IMG/VR virus record: IMGVR_UViG_3300032285_001251
Span: 1 to 21,941 of that record
DNA: 21,941 nt
Reading direction: 5' to 3' (one strand)
From: a virus
The stretch's first letter is position 1. Each line of letters begins with the position of its first letter. The notes under the pieces were generated by a model. That model had not been told where the DNA came from, made no database searches, and saw nothing but the letters and a program-made list of their open reading frames with translations. Position numbers and translations under genes: made by a program. This document shows positions 7,852 to 16,188 of the stretch, piece by piece.

Positions 7852-8405
7852 ATCCAGAAAATCAACTACCACCAATCACAGTAAATGGTAACTGGGTTCA
7901 AACTGTATTAGACAGTATACCTGATCATGCTAAAGATATCAAATTAAATTTAGAAAACGTTATGAAGAATCACGGGCTAGAGCCGGTTGACGCTCATGCG
8001 TGTGCATATGCTGCTGCAATTGCGGCAAGTAACGGCGGATTAGCATTTGAAATTGAAATGAATAGTCCATTATTTCTTAATGATGCTGAACGTGAAGCAA
8101 CTAAAGCTGCGTCTGCACTTATGGGTATGAATAACATTTGGTATCCTTTTGTACAAATGGTCAATGATCCTGAATTAAAAGGGTTACCACCTGGATTACG
8201 AATGAATGTCTATGCCAATCACGGTGGAGTTTCAAAACAAAAATTTGAAATGTATGCATTGGCAGCAAGCATTGTGGGCAAGTGTGAGCATTGCGTAAAA
8301 AGTCATTATGATATATTGAAGGCAGGTGGGATGACCGTGCAACAATTGCAAGCTATAGGAAAAATTGCAGCCATAGTTAATGCCATAGGAAAAATAGCTA
8401 TTTAA
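7848..8405 (+). CDS. ahpD: AhpD-type alkylhydroperoxidase / AhpC reductant
   Basis: This 185-aa protein matches AhpD: HAKDIKLNLENV near residue 30, MGMNNIWYP, GLRMNVYAN, and the active site E134-x11-C146-E-H-C149-x3-H153, with the same Glu-to-Cys spacing as in mycobacterial AhpD. AhpD passes electrons from lipoylated proteins to oxidised AhpC and has weak peroxidase activity itself. It overlaps ahpC by ATGA. The extreme C terminus repeats IGKIA twice because ATAGGAAAAAT is duplicated (8356-8366, 8386-8396). Confidence 0.88.
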   Translation: MNPENQLPPITVNGNWVQTVLDSIPDHAKDIKLNLENVMKNHGLEPVDAHACAYAAAIAASNGGLAFEIEMNSPLFLNDAEREATKAASALMGMNNIWYPFVQMVNDPELKGLPPGLRMNVYANHGGVSKQKFEMYALAASIVGKCEHCVKSHYDILKAGGMTVQQLQAIGKIAAIVNAIGKIAI

Positions 8406-8411
8406 TAAATA
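8404..8411 (+). promoter_or_regulatory. T4-type late promoter box, 5 nt from ATG
   Basis: AATAAATA matches TATAAATA at 7 of 8 positions and overlaps the ahpD stop. The gap to ATG 8417 is CGTGT and no Shine-Dalgarno is present, so transcription would start at or next to the A of ATG. Confidence 0.55.
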
Positions 8412-8416
8412 CGTGT

Positions 8417-8905
8417 ATGATACGTACCCTTGATACTATAGATATTGAGCCAATATTAAATTCTTATCACGCATTAGAAGAAAATATTCAATGGCATGAA
8501 TCTGGAAAAAAGGGCCGGCAAGCCGCACTACAATATAAAATTGGTGATGATATTTGGTTTGGTGCGACTGGAGTTAACAGGGGACAAGAGTTAAAATACA
8601 CAGAAATTAACCCCTTTTTTAAAGATACTATTTTTGAAGAACTAATCAAAAAATATAACTTAAAAAGATCAAGGTTCATGTGGTTGGGTCCTATGTCTTG
8701 CTATAGTATGCATAGAGATTCAACCCCAAGGTTGCATATACCATTAATCACCAATCCGCAGTGTTTTTTTGTTTTTAAACAAGGCATAGTACAACATATG
8801 CCCGCTGGATTTGTGTATAAAGTTAATACAATGGAACAGCACACTGCTATGAATTGTTCAGATGACCTAAGATTACATTTTATTGGCGTGCTTGATAGAG
8901 ATTGA
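8417..8905 (+). CDS. aspartyl/asparaginyl beta-hydroxylase-like 2OG oxygenase
   Basis: This 162-aa protein has a C-terminal double-stranded beta-helix with H99-R-D101 and H142 as the Fe(II) triad and R152 as the 2-oxoglutarate-binding Arg. The order HRD, RLHIPL, EQHTAMN, LRLHFIG follows the Asp_Arg_Hydrox family pattern. It would hydroxylate an unknown peptide or small molecule. It is the first of three such proteins in the window and appears to open the enzyme cluster. It lacks a ribosome site and begins 5 nt after a late promoter box. Confidence 0.7.
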   Translation: MIRTLDTIDIEPILNSYHALEENIQWHESGKKGRQAALQYKIGDDIWFGATGVNRGQELKYTEINPFFKDTIFEELIKKYNLKRSRFMWLGPMSCYSMHRDSTPRLHIPLITNPQCFFVFKQGIVQHMPAGFVYKVNTMEQHTAMNCSDDLRLHFIGVLDRD

Positions 8906-8906
8906 T

Positions 8907-9692
8907 ATGATTAGTTCTGACAAAATCATAGGACCTGCTAAACCTATAATTACTGAAAATGTTAATATGGGTGATTATATTAAATTTAAAAATAAATTTA
9001 ATACTTGGATTCATTCCTCTGTGCAATCTGTAATTGGATTGCCTAAAAAATATTATATTGTGTCAGGACTAACTGATGCATTTAATCAAACATATGCATT
9101 GTATAATAAGATAGGAATATTTGAAGGAGAATATGGCTATCATAAATTAGCAATGAAAGATAGAGTTACTACAGATTTATCTCAAGCTGATATTATTATC
9201 ATTAGTCATCCATTCAGTGGTGACGGAATGAGTTCACACGATAAGATTAAGATAGCAGATACTTACAATAAACCAATCTTTATTGATTGTGCTTTTTTTG
9301 GTATATGTAGAAATATAAACTTTGACTTCACCCCCTATAAAAATATACACAGTGTGGGGTTTTCACTATCTAAAACATTTGGATCAGGTTTACATAGGGT
9401 TGGGTTATTGTATACAAGTGATTCTTACCCAGTTGAAGTATATGAAAAATCTATGTATCCTTTTGTAGCCGGCGCCGAACATCATTACGATTTACTTGAT
9501 AAAATGTCCCCCGACTCAATGGTAGAAAAATACGGTGAGATTCAAAAAACAATTTGTAAAGAATTAAATATAGTACCATCTGATACAATACTGTTTGGAT
9601 TGGATAACTCTATAGAATATTCAAGGTACAAACGCGGGGATACTAATAGGTTATGTATCAGTTATCTTATAGCTAGTTATAATAATGTTTGA
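8907..9692 (+). CDS. short PLP-dependent aminotransferase-like enzyme (fold type I)
   Basis: This 261-aa protein carries the central features of a fold-type I PLP enzyme: IFID127CAF (Asp to the pyridine nitrogen), GFS153LSK156TFG with the Schiff-base lysine, and R164 in GLHRVG (phosphate/PLP binding region). SGLTDAFNQTYAL (about 53-65) matches the cofactor phosphate loop. It is about 100 residues shorter than usual aminotransferases, mostly lacking a C-terminal domain. ATG 8907 follows the upstream stop by one base, and the last bases overlap the next gene by 8 nt. Confidence 0.7.
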   Translation: MISSDKIIGPAKPIITENVNMGDYIKFKNKFNTWIHSSVQSVIGLPKKYYIVSGLTDAFNQTYALYNKIGIFEGEYGYHKLAMKDRVTTDLSQADIIIISHPFSGDGMSSHDKIKIADTYNKPIFIDCAFFGICRNINFDFTPYKNIHSVGFSLSKTFGSGLHRVGLLYTSDSYPVEVYEKSMYPFVAGAEHHYDLLDKMSPDSMVEKYGEIQKTICKELNIVPSDTILFGLDNSIEYSRYKRGDTNRLCISYLIASYNNV

Positions 9693-10245
9693 AAAATATG
9701 TTCCTGAGTTAGGGTCTAGAGGATCATTAGGTGAAATTTGGATAGACAAAGAAGCCAAACTAGTTAAAAAAATATTTAAACCTAACGCAATTTCTATTAA
9801 AAATAGACCTACCTTTCATCGCAAGATAGAAGAAATTGCTAAACTCTACAACAATGAAATACATTGGACTACTAAACTAAAGTCTAAGTTTCTAGTAGAA
9901 ACATATGAATACGGGGAATTAAAGAATGAAGAAGGATTTTACCTGTTACAAGAATATGTAGGTCCTGATTTGTTAAACAATCAATTAAAACACGAACATA
10001 AATTAATAGCAGACCAGCTAGATGATATGTTTAAATTCTTTAAAGAAAATGAAGTATATAAAATTAATAACGCTAAATGTAATTTAACTATGAATAATGA
10101 TGGGCAACTTAAATGTTTTGATTTTAAATATGCAGTACCGCGGGATCCTAAAAAAACTATGTTAGAACTCTTATCTGTTAAAAGATGGCTATCTAATATA
10201 GATGAGTCAGTTTTGCCAAGATTATCCAAACATATATCATTCTAA
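9685..10245 (+). CDS. small protein-kinase-fold-like protein
   Basis: This 186-aa protein has kinase-like landmarks: VKKIFKPN with K28/K29, LLQE90YVGPDL resembling the hinge, NAKCN133LTMNNDG where the catalytic loop would be, and CFD146FKYA in place of DFG. The usual HRD catalytic Asp is not seen, so it may be a pseudokinase or an unusual small-molecule kinase. It is translationally coupled to the PLP gene and converges on the minus-strand gene, overlapping it by 9 nt. Confidence 0.5.
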   Translation: MFEKYVPELGSRGSLGEIWIDKEAKLVKKIFKPNAISIKNRPTFHRKIEEIAKLYNNEIHWTTKLKSKFLVETYEYGELKNEEGFYLLQEYVGPDLLNNQLKHEHKLIADQLDDMFKFFKENEVYKINNAKCNLTMNNDGQLKCFDFKYAVPRDPKKTMLELLSVKRWLSNIDESVLPRLSKHISF

Positions 10246-10980
10246 ATTATCAACAATTTCAGCATAATAAATATCTAATATCTCATTAACCCTTGTTACT
10301 TTTTCTGTGCGAAATTCTTTACCTAATTTACTAGACAACCATTCAATTATTTTTACTGAATCTTTGTTAGCAAGTAATGTACAGAAATCAAATCTTTCTA
10401 CACCCTCATTTTTTTTGTTGTTATAGATAGGCAATATGTTTTTCCAAAAATTGTTAGATTGTGGATAACAAATCTCACACCTTTCTTTTTGGAATTTTCT
10501 ACCAATGTCAGTATCAGCTACAACTGATATACATTTAATGTTGTATCCCAAATCTTGCATCTGTTTAAATGGTATAGATTTATGCCAAGTATGTATCCCG
10601 TATAGTATTCTATAGTCTTTCATTTGATATTTTTGATTCTCATAAAATCTAGTAGAAACTTTATCCGCCCAATTCCAGCGTTGAGTAGTTGACAATATGA
10701 ATGTACCTAAGAATTCAAAATATTGAATATAATCATTAATTTCTTTCGGATCACATTTATCTAGAAACCAATTAGTAATGCGTTTAGGAACTTCAATGGC
10801 ATAATCAATTTCTCTAGTAGATAAATGAGAATGTATAGTTAAGTCGGACAATATCTTTTCATTATCGTAATTTAATCTACTATCTAATTCAGACCAAAGT
10901 CTCATTAAAAGTTGTCCAGATGAACCTGGTAAAAAATCTACTAATAATAATTCGTTATCAGTTAAGAATGGATATTTCAT
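10237..10980 (-). CDS. unknown protein with P-loop/sulfotransferase-like N terminus
   Basis: This 247-aa protein starts with LLLVDFLPGSSGQLLMRLW (about 11-29), in which PGSSGQ follows a beta strand and precedes a helix, reminiscent of nucleotide- or PAPS-binding loops of sulfotransferases. A CEICYP motif lies around residue 170. No firm family call is possible. It is the longest of the window's few minus-strand genes and starts 4 nt after a perfect late promoter box without a Shine-Dalgarno. Its 3' end overlaps the convergent kinase-like gene. Confidence 0.55.
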   Translation of the reverse strand: MKYPFLTDNELLLVDFLPGSSGQLLMRLWSELDSRLNYDNEKILSDLTIHSHLSTREIDYAIEVPKRITNWFLDKCDPKEINDYIQYFEFLGTFILSTTQRWNWADKVSTRFYENQKYQMKDYRILYGIHTWHKSIPFKQMQDLGYNIKCISVVADTDIGRKFQKERCEICYPQSNNFWKNILPIYNNKKNEGVERFDFCTLLANKDSVKIIEWLSSKLGKEFRTEKVTRVNEILDIYYAEIVDNLE

Positions 10981-10984
10981 TAGA

Positions 10985-10992
10985 TATTTATA
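10985..10992 (-). promoter_or_regulatory. perfect T4-type late promoter box, 4 nt from ATG (minus strand)
   Basis: On the minus strand TATAAATA is followed by TCTA and then the ATG at 10980. No ribosome site is present. Confidence 0.65.
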
Positions 10993-11007
10993 GAGTCAAC
11001 AAATGTA

Positions 11008-11015
11008 CATAAATA
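11008..11015 (+). promoter_or_regulatory. T4-type late promoter box, 6 nt from ATG
   Basis: CATAAATA matches 7 of 8 positions of TATAAATA. AAACAA separates it from ATG 11022, and no Shine-Dalgarno is visible. Confidence 0.5.
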
Positions 11016-11021
11016 AAACAA

Positions 11022-11915
11022 ATGGCTATCATCTACGACAACTATATCTATGGTACAGGTAACGGACCTACTTGGCATGTAAAAATTCGTCCACCTAACA
11101 GACCTGTAAAAAGCTATTATGAGGAAACAGTAATTGCTGCTGAAATGTTATGGGAACAGAAGCGCGGCAAAATATATGTTTGCTTAAGCGGTGGTATGGA
11201 TAGTGAGTATGCATTAGCAGTATTAAATTCATTGGGTATGGACCCAATACCTGTGATATTGCGAACAAAGTACAATGCACATGATGTGTTGTATGCGTTT
11301 ACTTACTGTTTAGATCATAACTTAACTCCAGTGGTAATTGATTTAGATTTAGATAAATTTGTAGAGTCTGGTCAATTTTTAGAAATAGCAACTAGTACAA
11401 ACTGTGCAGCATATCAATATATAGCCACAATGTGGTTGACTAGTCAAATAGACGGGACAGTTATTACAGGTGAAACAGACCCTCATATGTATTTGCGTGA
11501 TGGCAAGTGGTATATAGATGAAATAGAGCCAGTGTTCAATCATTTAACTTATTATGAGATGCACGATATACACACCATGCCATACTTCATTAGACACACC
11601 CCTGAACAGTTTCTAGCATTCTTAACTGATCCAATCATGCAAAAACTAGCAAACAACCAGATACCGGGCAAGACGGGCTCATACTCAAGCAAGATACATG
11701 TTTACAACAACCAAGCTGTGTTTAAATTAGAACAACGCAAGAAACAAAATGGATATGAGTTCGTAGAAACTAGCCCAATATTCCAACATCCTGATATGCA
11801 ATTAGTAAAAAGTTGGAAAGATAAATTTTGGGGGTCAAGTGATTTTGAATATAATTATCTAGTCAATACACTAAGTTCAGGCCAAATAGCAGAGGGTACA
11901 AATGGACAAAATTGA
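11022..11915 (+). CDS. PP-loop ATPase (adenylating/ammonia-transfer-like enzyme)
   Basis: This 297-aa protein carries the PP-loop motif S56-G-G-M-D-S61 after the strand KIYVCL. This is the ATP-pyrophosphate-binding loop shared by asparagine synthetase, NAD synthetase, QueC and PAPS reductase families, which activate a carbonyl or sulfate by adenylation. A TGETDPH segment (about 149-155) may be a second nucleotide-contact region. I cannot name the substrate; QueC-type zinc cysteines are absent. It overlaps the next gene by 14 nt. A second PP-loop protein lies at 14445. Confidence 0.7.
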   Translation: MAIIYDNYIYGTGNGPTWHVKIRPPNRPVKSYYEETVIAAEMLWEQKRGKIYVCLSGGMDSEYALAVLNSLGMDPIPVILRTKYNAHDVLYAFTYCLDHNLTPVVIDLDLDKFVESGQFLEIATSTNCAAYQYIATMWLTSQIDGTVITGETDPHMYLRDGKWYIDEIEPVFNHLTYYEMHDIHTMPYFIRHTPEQFLAFLTDPIMQKLANNQIPGKTGSYSSKIHVYNNQAVFKLEQRKKQNGYEFVETSPIFQHPDMQLVKSWKDKFWGSSDFEYNYLVNTLSSGQIAEGTNGQN

Positions 11916-12456
11916 TATGCTATCTTTGACCGATGAAAACAAATACTTTTTTGTAAATGAGTTGAAGAAAGAATTGTGTGAGAGATTTAAAACATCAGTA
12001 GAAGAATTACCGGAGTTATATGGTTATGCTAAACCGTGGAGTTTACTTAATTTAGTAGAAAATGGTAGCATAGATTCTTATCACTTGTTATATGTTAATG
12101 ACAAAATTTGGACGGGCAGTGGCGGAATGATTAGAGAATTTTGCGGAGAAAAAGTATACCAATCAGGGTTCCGTGCATTTTCAGTGCAAGAACATCGTCA
12201 TACTGGATTGGGTGTAAATGCATATATGCACCAACATAGTTCTACACTTCATATTACTAGAGCCAAATTGCTTGAATGTACTAAAGTATTATGGTCTTTT
12301 GATCCGCATAACTATAGACTATTTCAAGTAAATCACAGATACTTAATTCCAAAAGCATTTCCAAACTATAAGTTTATAATACATGAGGAGTTAACTGAGT
12401 TCAATTATTCTCCTCAACACTTGATAATTCTAGACTTGATGGAAAATTCTGTATAA
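11902..12456 (+). CDS. GNAT-like acetyltransferase (tentative)
   Basis: This 184-aa protein has a central segment QSGFRAFSVQEHRHTGLGV (about 88-106). The strand, EHRHTGLG turn and following helix resemble the acetyl-CoA loop of GNATs, and the later FQVNHRYLIP resembles the family's C-terminal strand. The match is looser than in the 98-712 gene. The start could also be ATG 11917, which lies just after the upstream stop. A perfect late promoter box lies at its end, overlapping nothing essential. Confidence 0.4.
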   Translation: MDKIDMLSLTDENKYFFVNELKKELCERFKTSVEELPELYGYAKPWSLLNLVENGSIDSYHLLYVNDKIWTGSGGMIREFCGEKVYQSGFRAFSVQEHRHTGLGVNAYMHQHSSTLHITRAKLLECTKVLWSFDPHNYRLFQVNHRYLIPKAFPNYKFIIHEELTEFNYSPQHLIILDLMENSV

Positions 12457-12459
12457 ATA
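12452..12459 (+). promoter_or_regulatory. perfect T4-type late promoter box, 4 nt from ATG
   Basis: TATAAATA is followed by CAGA and ATG 12464. The box overlaps the stop codon of the upstream gene. There is no Shine-Dalgarno for the desaturase gene. Confidence 0.65.
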
Positions 12460-12463
12460 CAGA

Positions 12464-13165
12464 ATGACATACAAGCAAAAACTCCTAACCACTCAAGTAT
12501 ACATTCACATTCTGTTCATCGCGGGATTGATAATGTTCCCATGGTATATAACTATACCCACAATTATACTGAGTCAAGTTGTATATTCGGGTCTTTGCGG
12601 AACAGTATTATTTCATAGAGTAGCAACACACAAAAACGCTATTAACCCGATTGCTGAAAAGGTATTAATTTTACTATCTTGGTTGGGGGCAACCTCATCC
12701 GCCCTTGCTTGGGCAGGCGCGCATAGAAAACATCATAGATATAGCGATACTGATAAAGACCCGCATAGCCCTATTAAAATGGGTAAATTTAGAGCGTATT
12801 GGCAACTATCAAAAAACGACACTGATATAATTCGTTATGTTCCTGATTTGTTAAGAAAACCATGGTACTTGTTTCAACATAAACATTATTTTGTTGTATT
12901 GTATGTGATACATATATTGGGATTTGTTTTACTCCCGTTACAAGTATACTGGATGTTGTTAATTGTCCCAGGATTCTTAATGTGGTTTACTGGAAGCATG
13001 GTTAATTGTTTATGCCACAGTGATGCTGGTCCAATCAACAATGCTATATTGAGTGTGTTATTAGTGGGCGAAGGAATGCACCTTAATCACCATGAAGAAC
13101 CTGCTAACCCTGACTTCAGAGATGGAACTGATTGGGGATACAAACTCTATACCTTAGTAAAATGA
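12464..13165 (+). CDS. membrane fatty-acid desaturase
   Basis: This 233-aa integral membrane protein has the three histidine boxes of acyl desaturases: H51-RVAT-H56, H87-RK-H90-H91 and H206-LN-H209-H210, which bind the di-iron centre. Hydrophobic pairs at about 10-50 and 140-180 are likely membrane segments. It would introduce a double bond (delta-9-type fold) into host membrane lipids, perhaps adjusting fluidity during infection. Typical bacterial homologues are longer. Its stop overlaps the next start (ATGA), linking it to two oxygenase-like genes. Confidence 0.85.
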   Translation: MTYKQKLLTTQVYIHILFIAGLIMFPWYITIPTIILSQVVYSGLCGTVLFHRVATHKNAINPIAEKVLILLSWLGATSSALAWAGAHRKHHRYSDTDKDPHSPIKMGKFRAYWQLSKNDTDIIRYVPDLLRKPWYLFQHKHYFVVLYVIHILGFVLLPLQVYWMLLIVPGFLMWFTGSMVNCLCHSDAGPINNAILSVLLVGEGMHLNHHEEPANPDFRDGTDWGYKLYTLVK

Positions 13166-13875
13166 AACTAAAACATCGCCTTCCCAGTTATTCTATAATT
13201 GACCACTTATCATTGACTCAAACTCAACTAGAAAGTTTAGTACAATGTGTTAATGAGTTGGAATACGAATTCAAATCTGTATTAGAAGTTAACAAAGAGT
13301 TATGTGGGATACACCACGACCTTGCTAGCAAAGTGTATGAAAACTTCTTTCAAATAAGTTTGACTGACAGCACCGTAGAAAATAAACCAATCACACTAGA
13401 AGAATGTGAAATGGTTGATGAAACACTACATAGTAACAGCATAGTAAAAAATTATAGAAAACGTATTGAATTAACTACGAGTGAATCTAGTCCAATGAAT
13501 GAGTCTACTTATACAGCCAAAACTAAAGTTTATGATAAGTACGCAGAAATTTTTGACAGTATCTTTTCAAAAATCAAAGGTGTATCTACCCGCGCACGAT
13601 TAGTTAAGTTAGGTTCTGGTAGCAATGTCACCCCACACATAGACTATGATCCTAGTTATGCGGTGCGTATAATCATACCTATCATTGCTGATAATGAATG
13701 TCTTAATGTATTCTGGGTCAAGAACAATATAGAAACTGTTGCATTTACTCCCGGTAAAGCATACTTTTTAAATACTGGATACAAACATGCAGTTATGAAT
13801 TTTAGTAAGCATGATAGATATACATTGCTTATATCTGTTAACGGTACACAAGACATAGACCATCTACTAGTTTAA
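13162..13875 (+). CDS. 2OG-Fe(II) oxygenase-like protein (second of three)
   Basis: This 237-aa protein has a helical N-terminal half and a C-terminal double-stranded beta-helix with H159-I-D161, H209 (GYKHAVMN) and R219 (DRYTLLISV). The spacing and N-x-S pattern resemble aspartyl beta-hydroxylase-type oxygenases. ATG 13162 is chosen because it overlaps the desaturase stop as ATGA; the alternative TTG upstream is within the desaturase. The substrate is unknown. Confidence 0.65.
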   Translation: MKLKHRLPSYSIIDHLSLTQTQLESLVQCVNELEYEFKSVLEVNKELCGIHHDLASKVYENFFQISLTDSTVENKPITLEECEMVDETLHSNSIVKNYRKRIELTTSESSPMNESTYTAKTKVYDKYAEIFDSIFSKIKGVSTRARLVKLGSGSNVTPHIDYDPSYAVRIIIPIIADNECLNVFWVKNNIETVAFTPGKAYFLNTGYKHAVMNFSKHDRYTLLISVNGTQDIDHLLV

Positions 13876-13876
13876 A

Positions 13877-14455
13877 ATGCCATTTGTTTATAAAAACGTA
13901 GTCATTAACAAAATAAATGTAATGACTTATGAATTGAGGAAGTTTGCATTACCTTATGCAGAAAATAAACCTACGGGACTATGGGCATTAGATTTAGAAG
14001 AATTTAAAAATACTTGCCCACATTGTGTTTGGTATTTTGAACACATTGGTCAATTAGACAATCTATACAAAGCCTGCATTGTAGTTGTACATCCAAAAAC
14101 TACAGGTAAAGACGCACATGTTGATAATAACATAGAGCCGCCGGCAGAAGGTGGCAACACAAAGGGCTGCATTAGTCTTAACTTTGATATTGAAAACGGT
14201 AAAAATACGAGTGTTATTTTTTACAAATATTTGAGTGGAGACAAAAAGATAGTGCCATTACATGACCCTACACAGGGGTCCTATATATATTATAGTGGTT
14301 GTGAGATGGAAGAAATAGGAAGATATTCACTTAGTACACCTGCTATGATGAACAATACTGTTCCTCACGCTATATTGAATGACACAGAAGAAACACGCAT
14401 AACACTTAGCTTTAGGTTTGTAGTTGACCCGTGGGATTTTGCTAATGGACTATAA
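13877..14455 (+). CDS. 2OG-oxygenase/cupin-like protein (third of three)
   Basis: This 192-aa protein has H81-V-D83, H164 (NNTVPHAILN) and R174 (TRITLSFRF), the order expected for an Fe(II)/2-oxoglutarate double-stranded beta-helix. The intervening CISLNFDIENG strand fits the fold. It starts 1 nt after the previous oxygenase-like gene and its end overlaps the second PP-loop gene by 11 nt. The N-terminal part shows no known motif. Confidence 0.6.
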   Translation: MPFVYKNVVINKINVMTYELRKFALPYAENKPTGLWALDLEEFKNTCPHCVWYFEHIGQLDNLYKACIVVVHPKTTGKDAHVDNNIEPPAEGGNTKGCISLNFDIENGKNTSVIFYKYLSGDKKIVPLHDPTQGSYIYYSGCEMEEIGRYSLSTPAMMNNTVPHAILNDTEETRITLSFRFVVDPWDFANGL

Positions 14456-15587
14456 GTACGGATATTGGGAAGCAAATGGTTCTAAGTTTAAGAATAAACT
14501 ACAGGCCATGTTTCATGCAACTGAACATAATACTGAGGTATATTACAAATACCACAATGATGTATGGGCTAACTTTGATAAAACAACGTTAGGAAAAGTC
14601 TCATTAGACTCATTATACAAAGAACGGGCGCAGCAATTAAGAGATACTTATGATTACTTAATCATATACTATTCGGGCGGTTCCGATAGCCATAACATAT
14701 TGCGTACATTCATTGACAATGATATTAAAATTGATGAGATATGTGTCAAGTGGCCTAAACCATTGATTGATGGTAAACTATATGATCCAGACGTAACAAA
14801 CACAGAAGCTACAAACTATTGGAGTGAATGGAATTATTCAGTCAAGCCCACATTAGATTGGGTAGCAAGAAATAAGCCAGAAATACTTATCACAGTTAAA
14901 GACTTTATGGAAGATAGTGACAAGATTAGTATGGAATCGTTGTTCACTTATGCTGCCGAAATGCGTTCTGGTTCAATGAATCTCAATAGATTATTGACCG
15001 GTGTAGTATCAGACAATGATTTGATATTGAGTGACAAAGGAGTTACTGTAGGACATGTATACGGGATAGACAAACCTTTACTTACATATAATGAAGAAAC
15101 AAAACTGTTGAGTATGTTTTTTACAGACTTTGCAGTATCATGTGTTTGTCCAGGACAAGACCCCAATAGTGCTGAATGCTTTTATTGGACTCCAAATATG
15201 CCTCAAATACCATTTGAAATGGCATACGCTATGGGTGATTACTTTATTGCATTTCCGCAACATAAACATTTTTTATTTCGTAGCAACGGTAAGCATTTAG
15301 TGCCCGCGGGTGATATAGCAGACTTTCAGCATAAACTAGCAAGAAAGATGTGTTATACTAATTGGGACAACAGATTTCAAACAGAAAAAGCAAGACGTAA
15401 CGATAAGAACGACAAGTATTACTTTTTGTTTAATGATACAGAATTTGAGAACATTAAGAAAGACTATTTAGGTGGAATGAAATCGTTTACTGAAAAGTTA
15501 AACAGTAGTTTCCTTACTGACCCTGACGATTACTATGCTGGTACTAGAGTAATGAGTACCAGGTCATTTCCAGTTAGAACTCTTTAA
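14445..15587 (+). CDS. PP-loop ATPase (second of two)
   Basis: This 380-aa protein has the PP-loop S77-G-G-S-D-S82 after the strand YLIIYY. SGGSDS followed by a helix is the ATP pyrophosphatase signature. A cysteine pair (SCVCPG, near residues 231-233) could have a redox or metal role. It is longer than the 11022 protein and only loosely similar by eye, so the two are not simple duplicates. The ATG at 14445 overlaps the previous gene; an upstream ATG at 14424 would add seven residues. Its stop shares TTAA with the convergent minus-strand gene. Confidence 0.7.
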   Translation: MDYKYGYWEANGSKFKNKLQAMFHATEHNTEVYYKYHNDVWANFDKTTLGKVSLDSLYKERAQQLRDTYDYLIIYYSGGSDSHNILRTFIDNDIKIDEICVKWPKPLIDGKLYDPDVTNTEATNYWSEWNYSVKPTLDWVARNKPEILITVKDFMEDSDKISMESLFTYAAEMRSGSMNLNRLLTGVVSDNDLILSDKGVTVGHVYGIDKPLLTYNEETKLLSMFFTDFAVSCVCPGQDPNSAECFYWTPNMPQIPFEMAYAMGDYFIAFPQHKHFLFRSNGKHLVPAGDIADFQHKLARKMCYTNWDNRFQTEKARRNDKNDKYYFLFNDTEFENIKKDYLGGMKSFTEKLNSSFLTDPDDYYAGTRVMSTRSFPVRTL

Positions 15588-15889
15588 GTATCTAATTCTT
15601 CTCTATATGCTGTGATGTTGTTGTCGGACTCATACAAATCACGCTCATTCCAAACATCAAAGCAGGTTAAGTCTTCACAAAATTCAATCCAGTCTAAGAA
15701 ACTATTCCATACTGAGTGTCTAGTTTCAGTCAATCCATCTTCTGAATATGATATATCAAACGATATTCGTTTTCCTGTATCTATGAAATTTGTTTTAACA
15801 TATTCTTCAAACGCATCTGTCCATTTGTAAAAACCCACTTCAGTTGACGGCCTGATAGTGATTCTGTTATATTCGTATTTGTCTGACAT
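15584..15889 (-). CDS. small acidic protein, function unknown
   Basis: This 101-aa minus-strand protein begins MSDKYEYNRITI and is acidic and aromatic-rich, with no recognised motif. ATG 15889 is chosen because AGGAG lies 7 nt upstream; an earlier in-frame ATG at 15922 would overlap the late promoter box. Its TAA and the TAA of the convergent PP-loop gene are read from the same TTAA (15584-15587). Confidence 0.6.
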   Translation of the reverse strand: MSDKYEYNRITIRPSTEVGFYKWTDAFEEYVKTNFIDTGKRISFDISYSEDGLTETRHSVWNSFLDWIEFCEDLTCFDVWNERDLYESDNNITAYREELDT

Positions 15890-15906
15890 AGTTTGCTCCT
15901 GTAAAC

Positions 15907-15914
15907 TATTTATA
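15907..15914 (-). promoter_or_regulatory. perfect T4-type late promoter box with normal leader (minus strand)
   Basis: TATAAATA on the minus strand lies 17 nt before ATG 15889, with AGGAG in the leader. This gives a leadered contrast to the boxes that lie 4-6 nt from their ATG. Confidence 0.6.
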
Positions 15915-15956
15915 GACAACAAAAAGTGAGTATTTATATTTTGGGTAAATTAGTTG

Positions 15957-15985
15957 TTGACTTCTAATCAAAACTACTATATAAT
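15957..15985 (+). promoter_or_regulatory. sigma-70-type promoter
   Basis: TTGACT (15957-15962) and TATAAT (15980-15985) are separated by exactly 17 nt. Transcription should start near 15992 and run toward the terminator at 16217-16255. Confidence 0.75.
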
Positions 15986-16053
15986 ACACACATAAACAGC
16001 AAAAAACACTATGTTATTTGCAGTTATTTTAAACCAGGACTAAATAAAAGACT

Positions 16054-16188
16054 ATGATGAATAAAACTTGTTACATGCCGAAACATACGGGGCTATGGTC
16101 TATAGAGGCCTTAGCGACCTTTGCGGCATCATATCCTACAAGTATTCGCGGCAATGATAACCAAAGAGGTGCCCGGGGAACGGATTAA
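16054..16188 (+). CDS. possible 44-aa ORF, or structured RNA on the same transcript
   Basis: An ORF beginning MMNKTCYMPKHTGLW and ending GARGTD lies between a sigma-70 promoter and a strong terminator. A weak late-type box, ACTAAATA, lies 7 nt upstream, and there is no well-placed ribosome site. The DNA is GC-rich for this genome and can pair extensively, for example ATGCCG (16075-16080) with CGGCAT (16124-16129), so it may instead be a small non-coding RNA. The two readings are not exclusive. Confidence 0.35.
   Translation: MMNKTCYMPKHTGLWSIEALATFAASYPTSIRGNDNQRGARGTD

Noticed and set aside
11022-11915. QueC (7-cyano-7-deazaguanine synthase) as the name for the first PP-loop protein
   Set aside because: The SGGMDS loop fits, but the C-terminal zinc cysteines of QueC are missing and no other queuosine genes are nearby.
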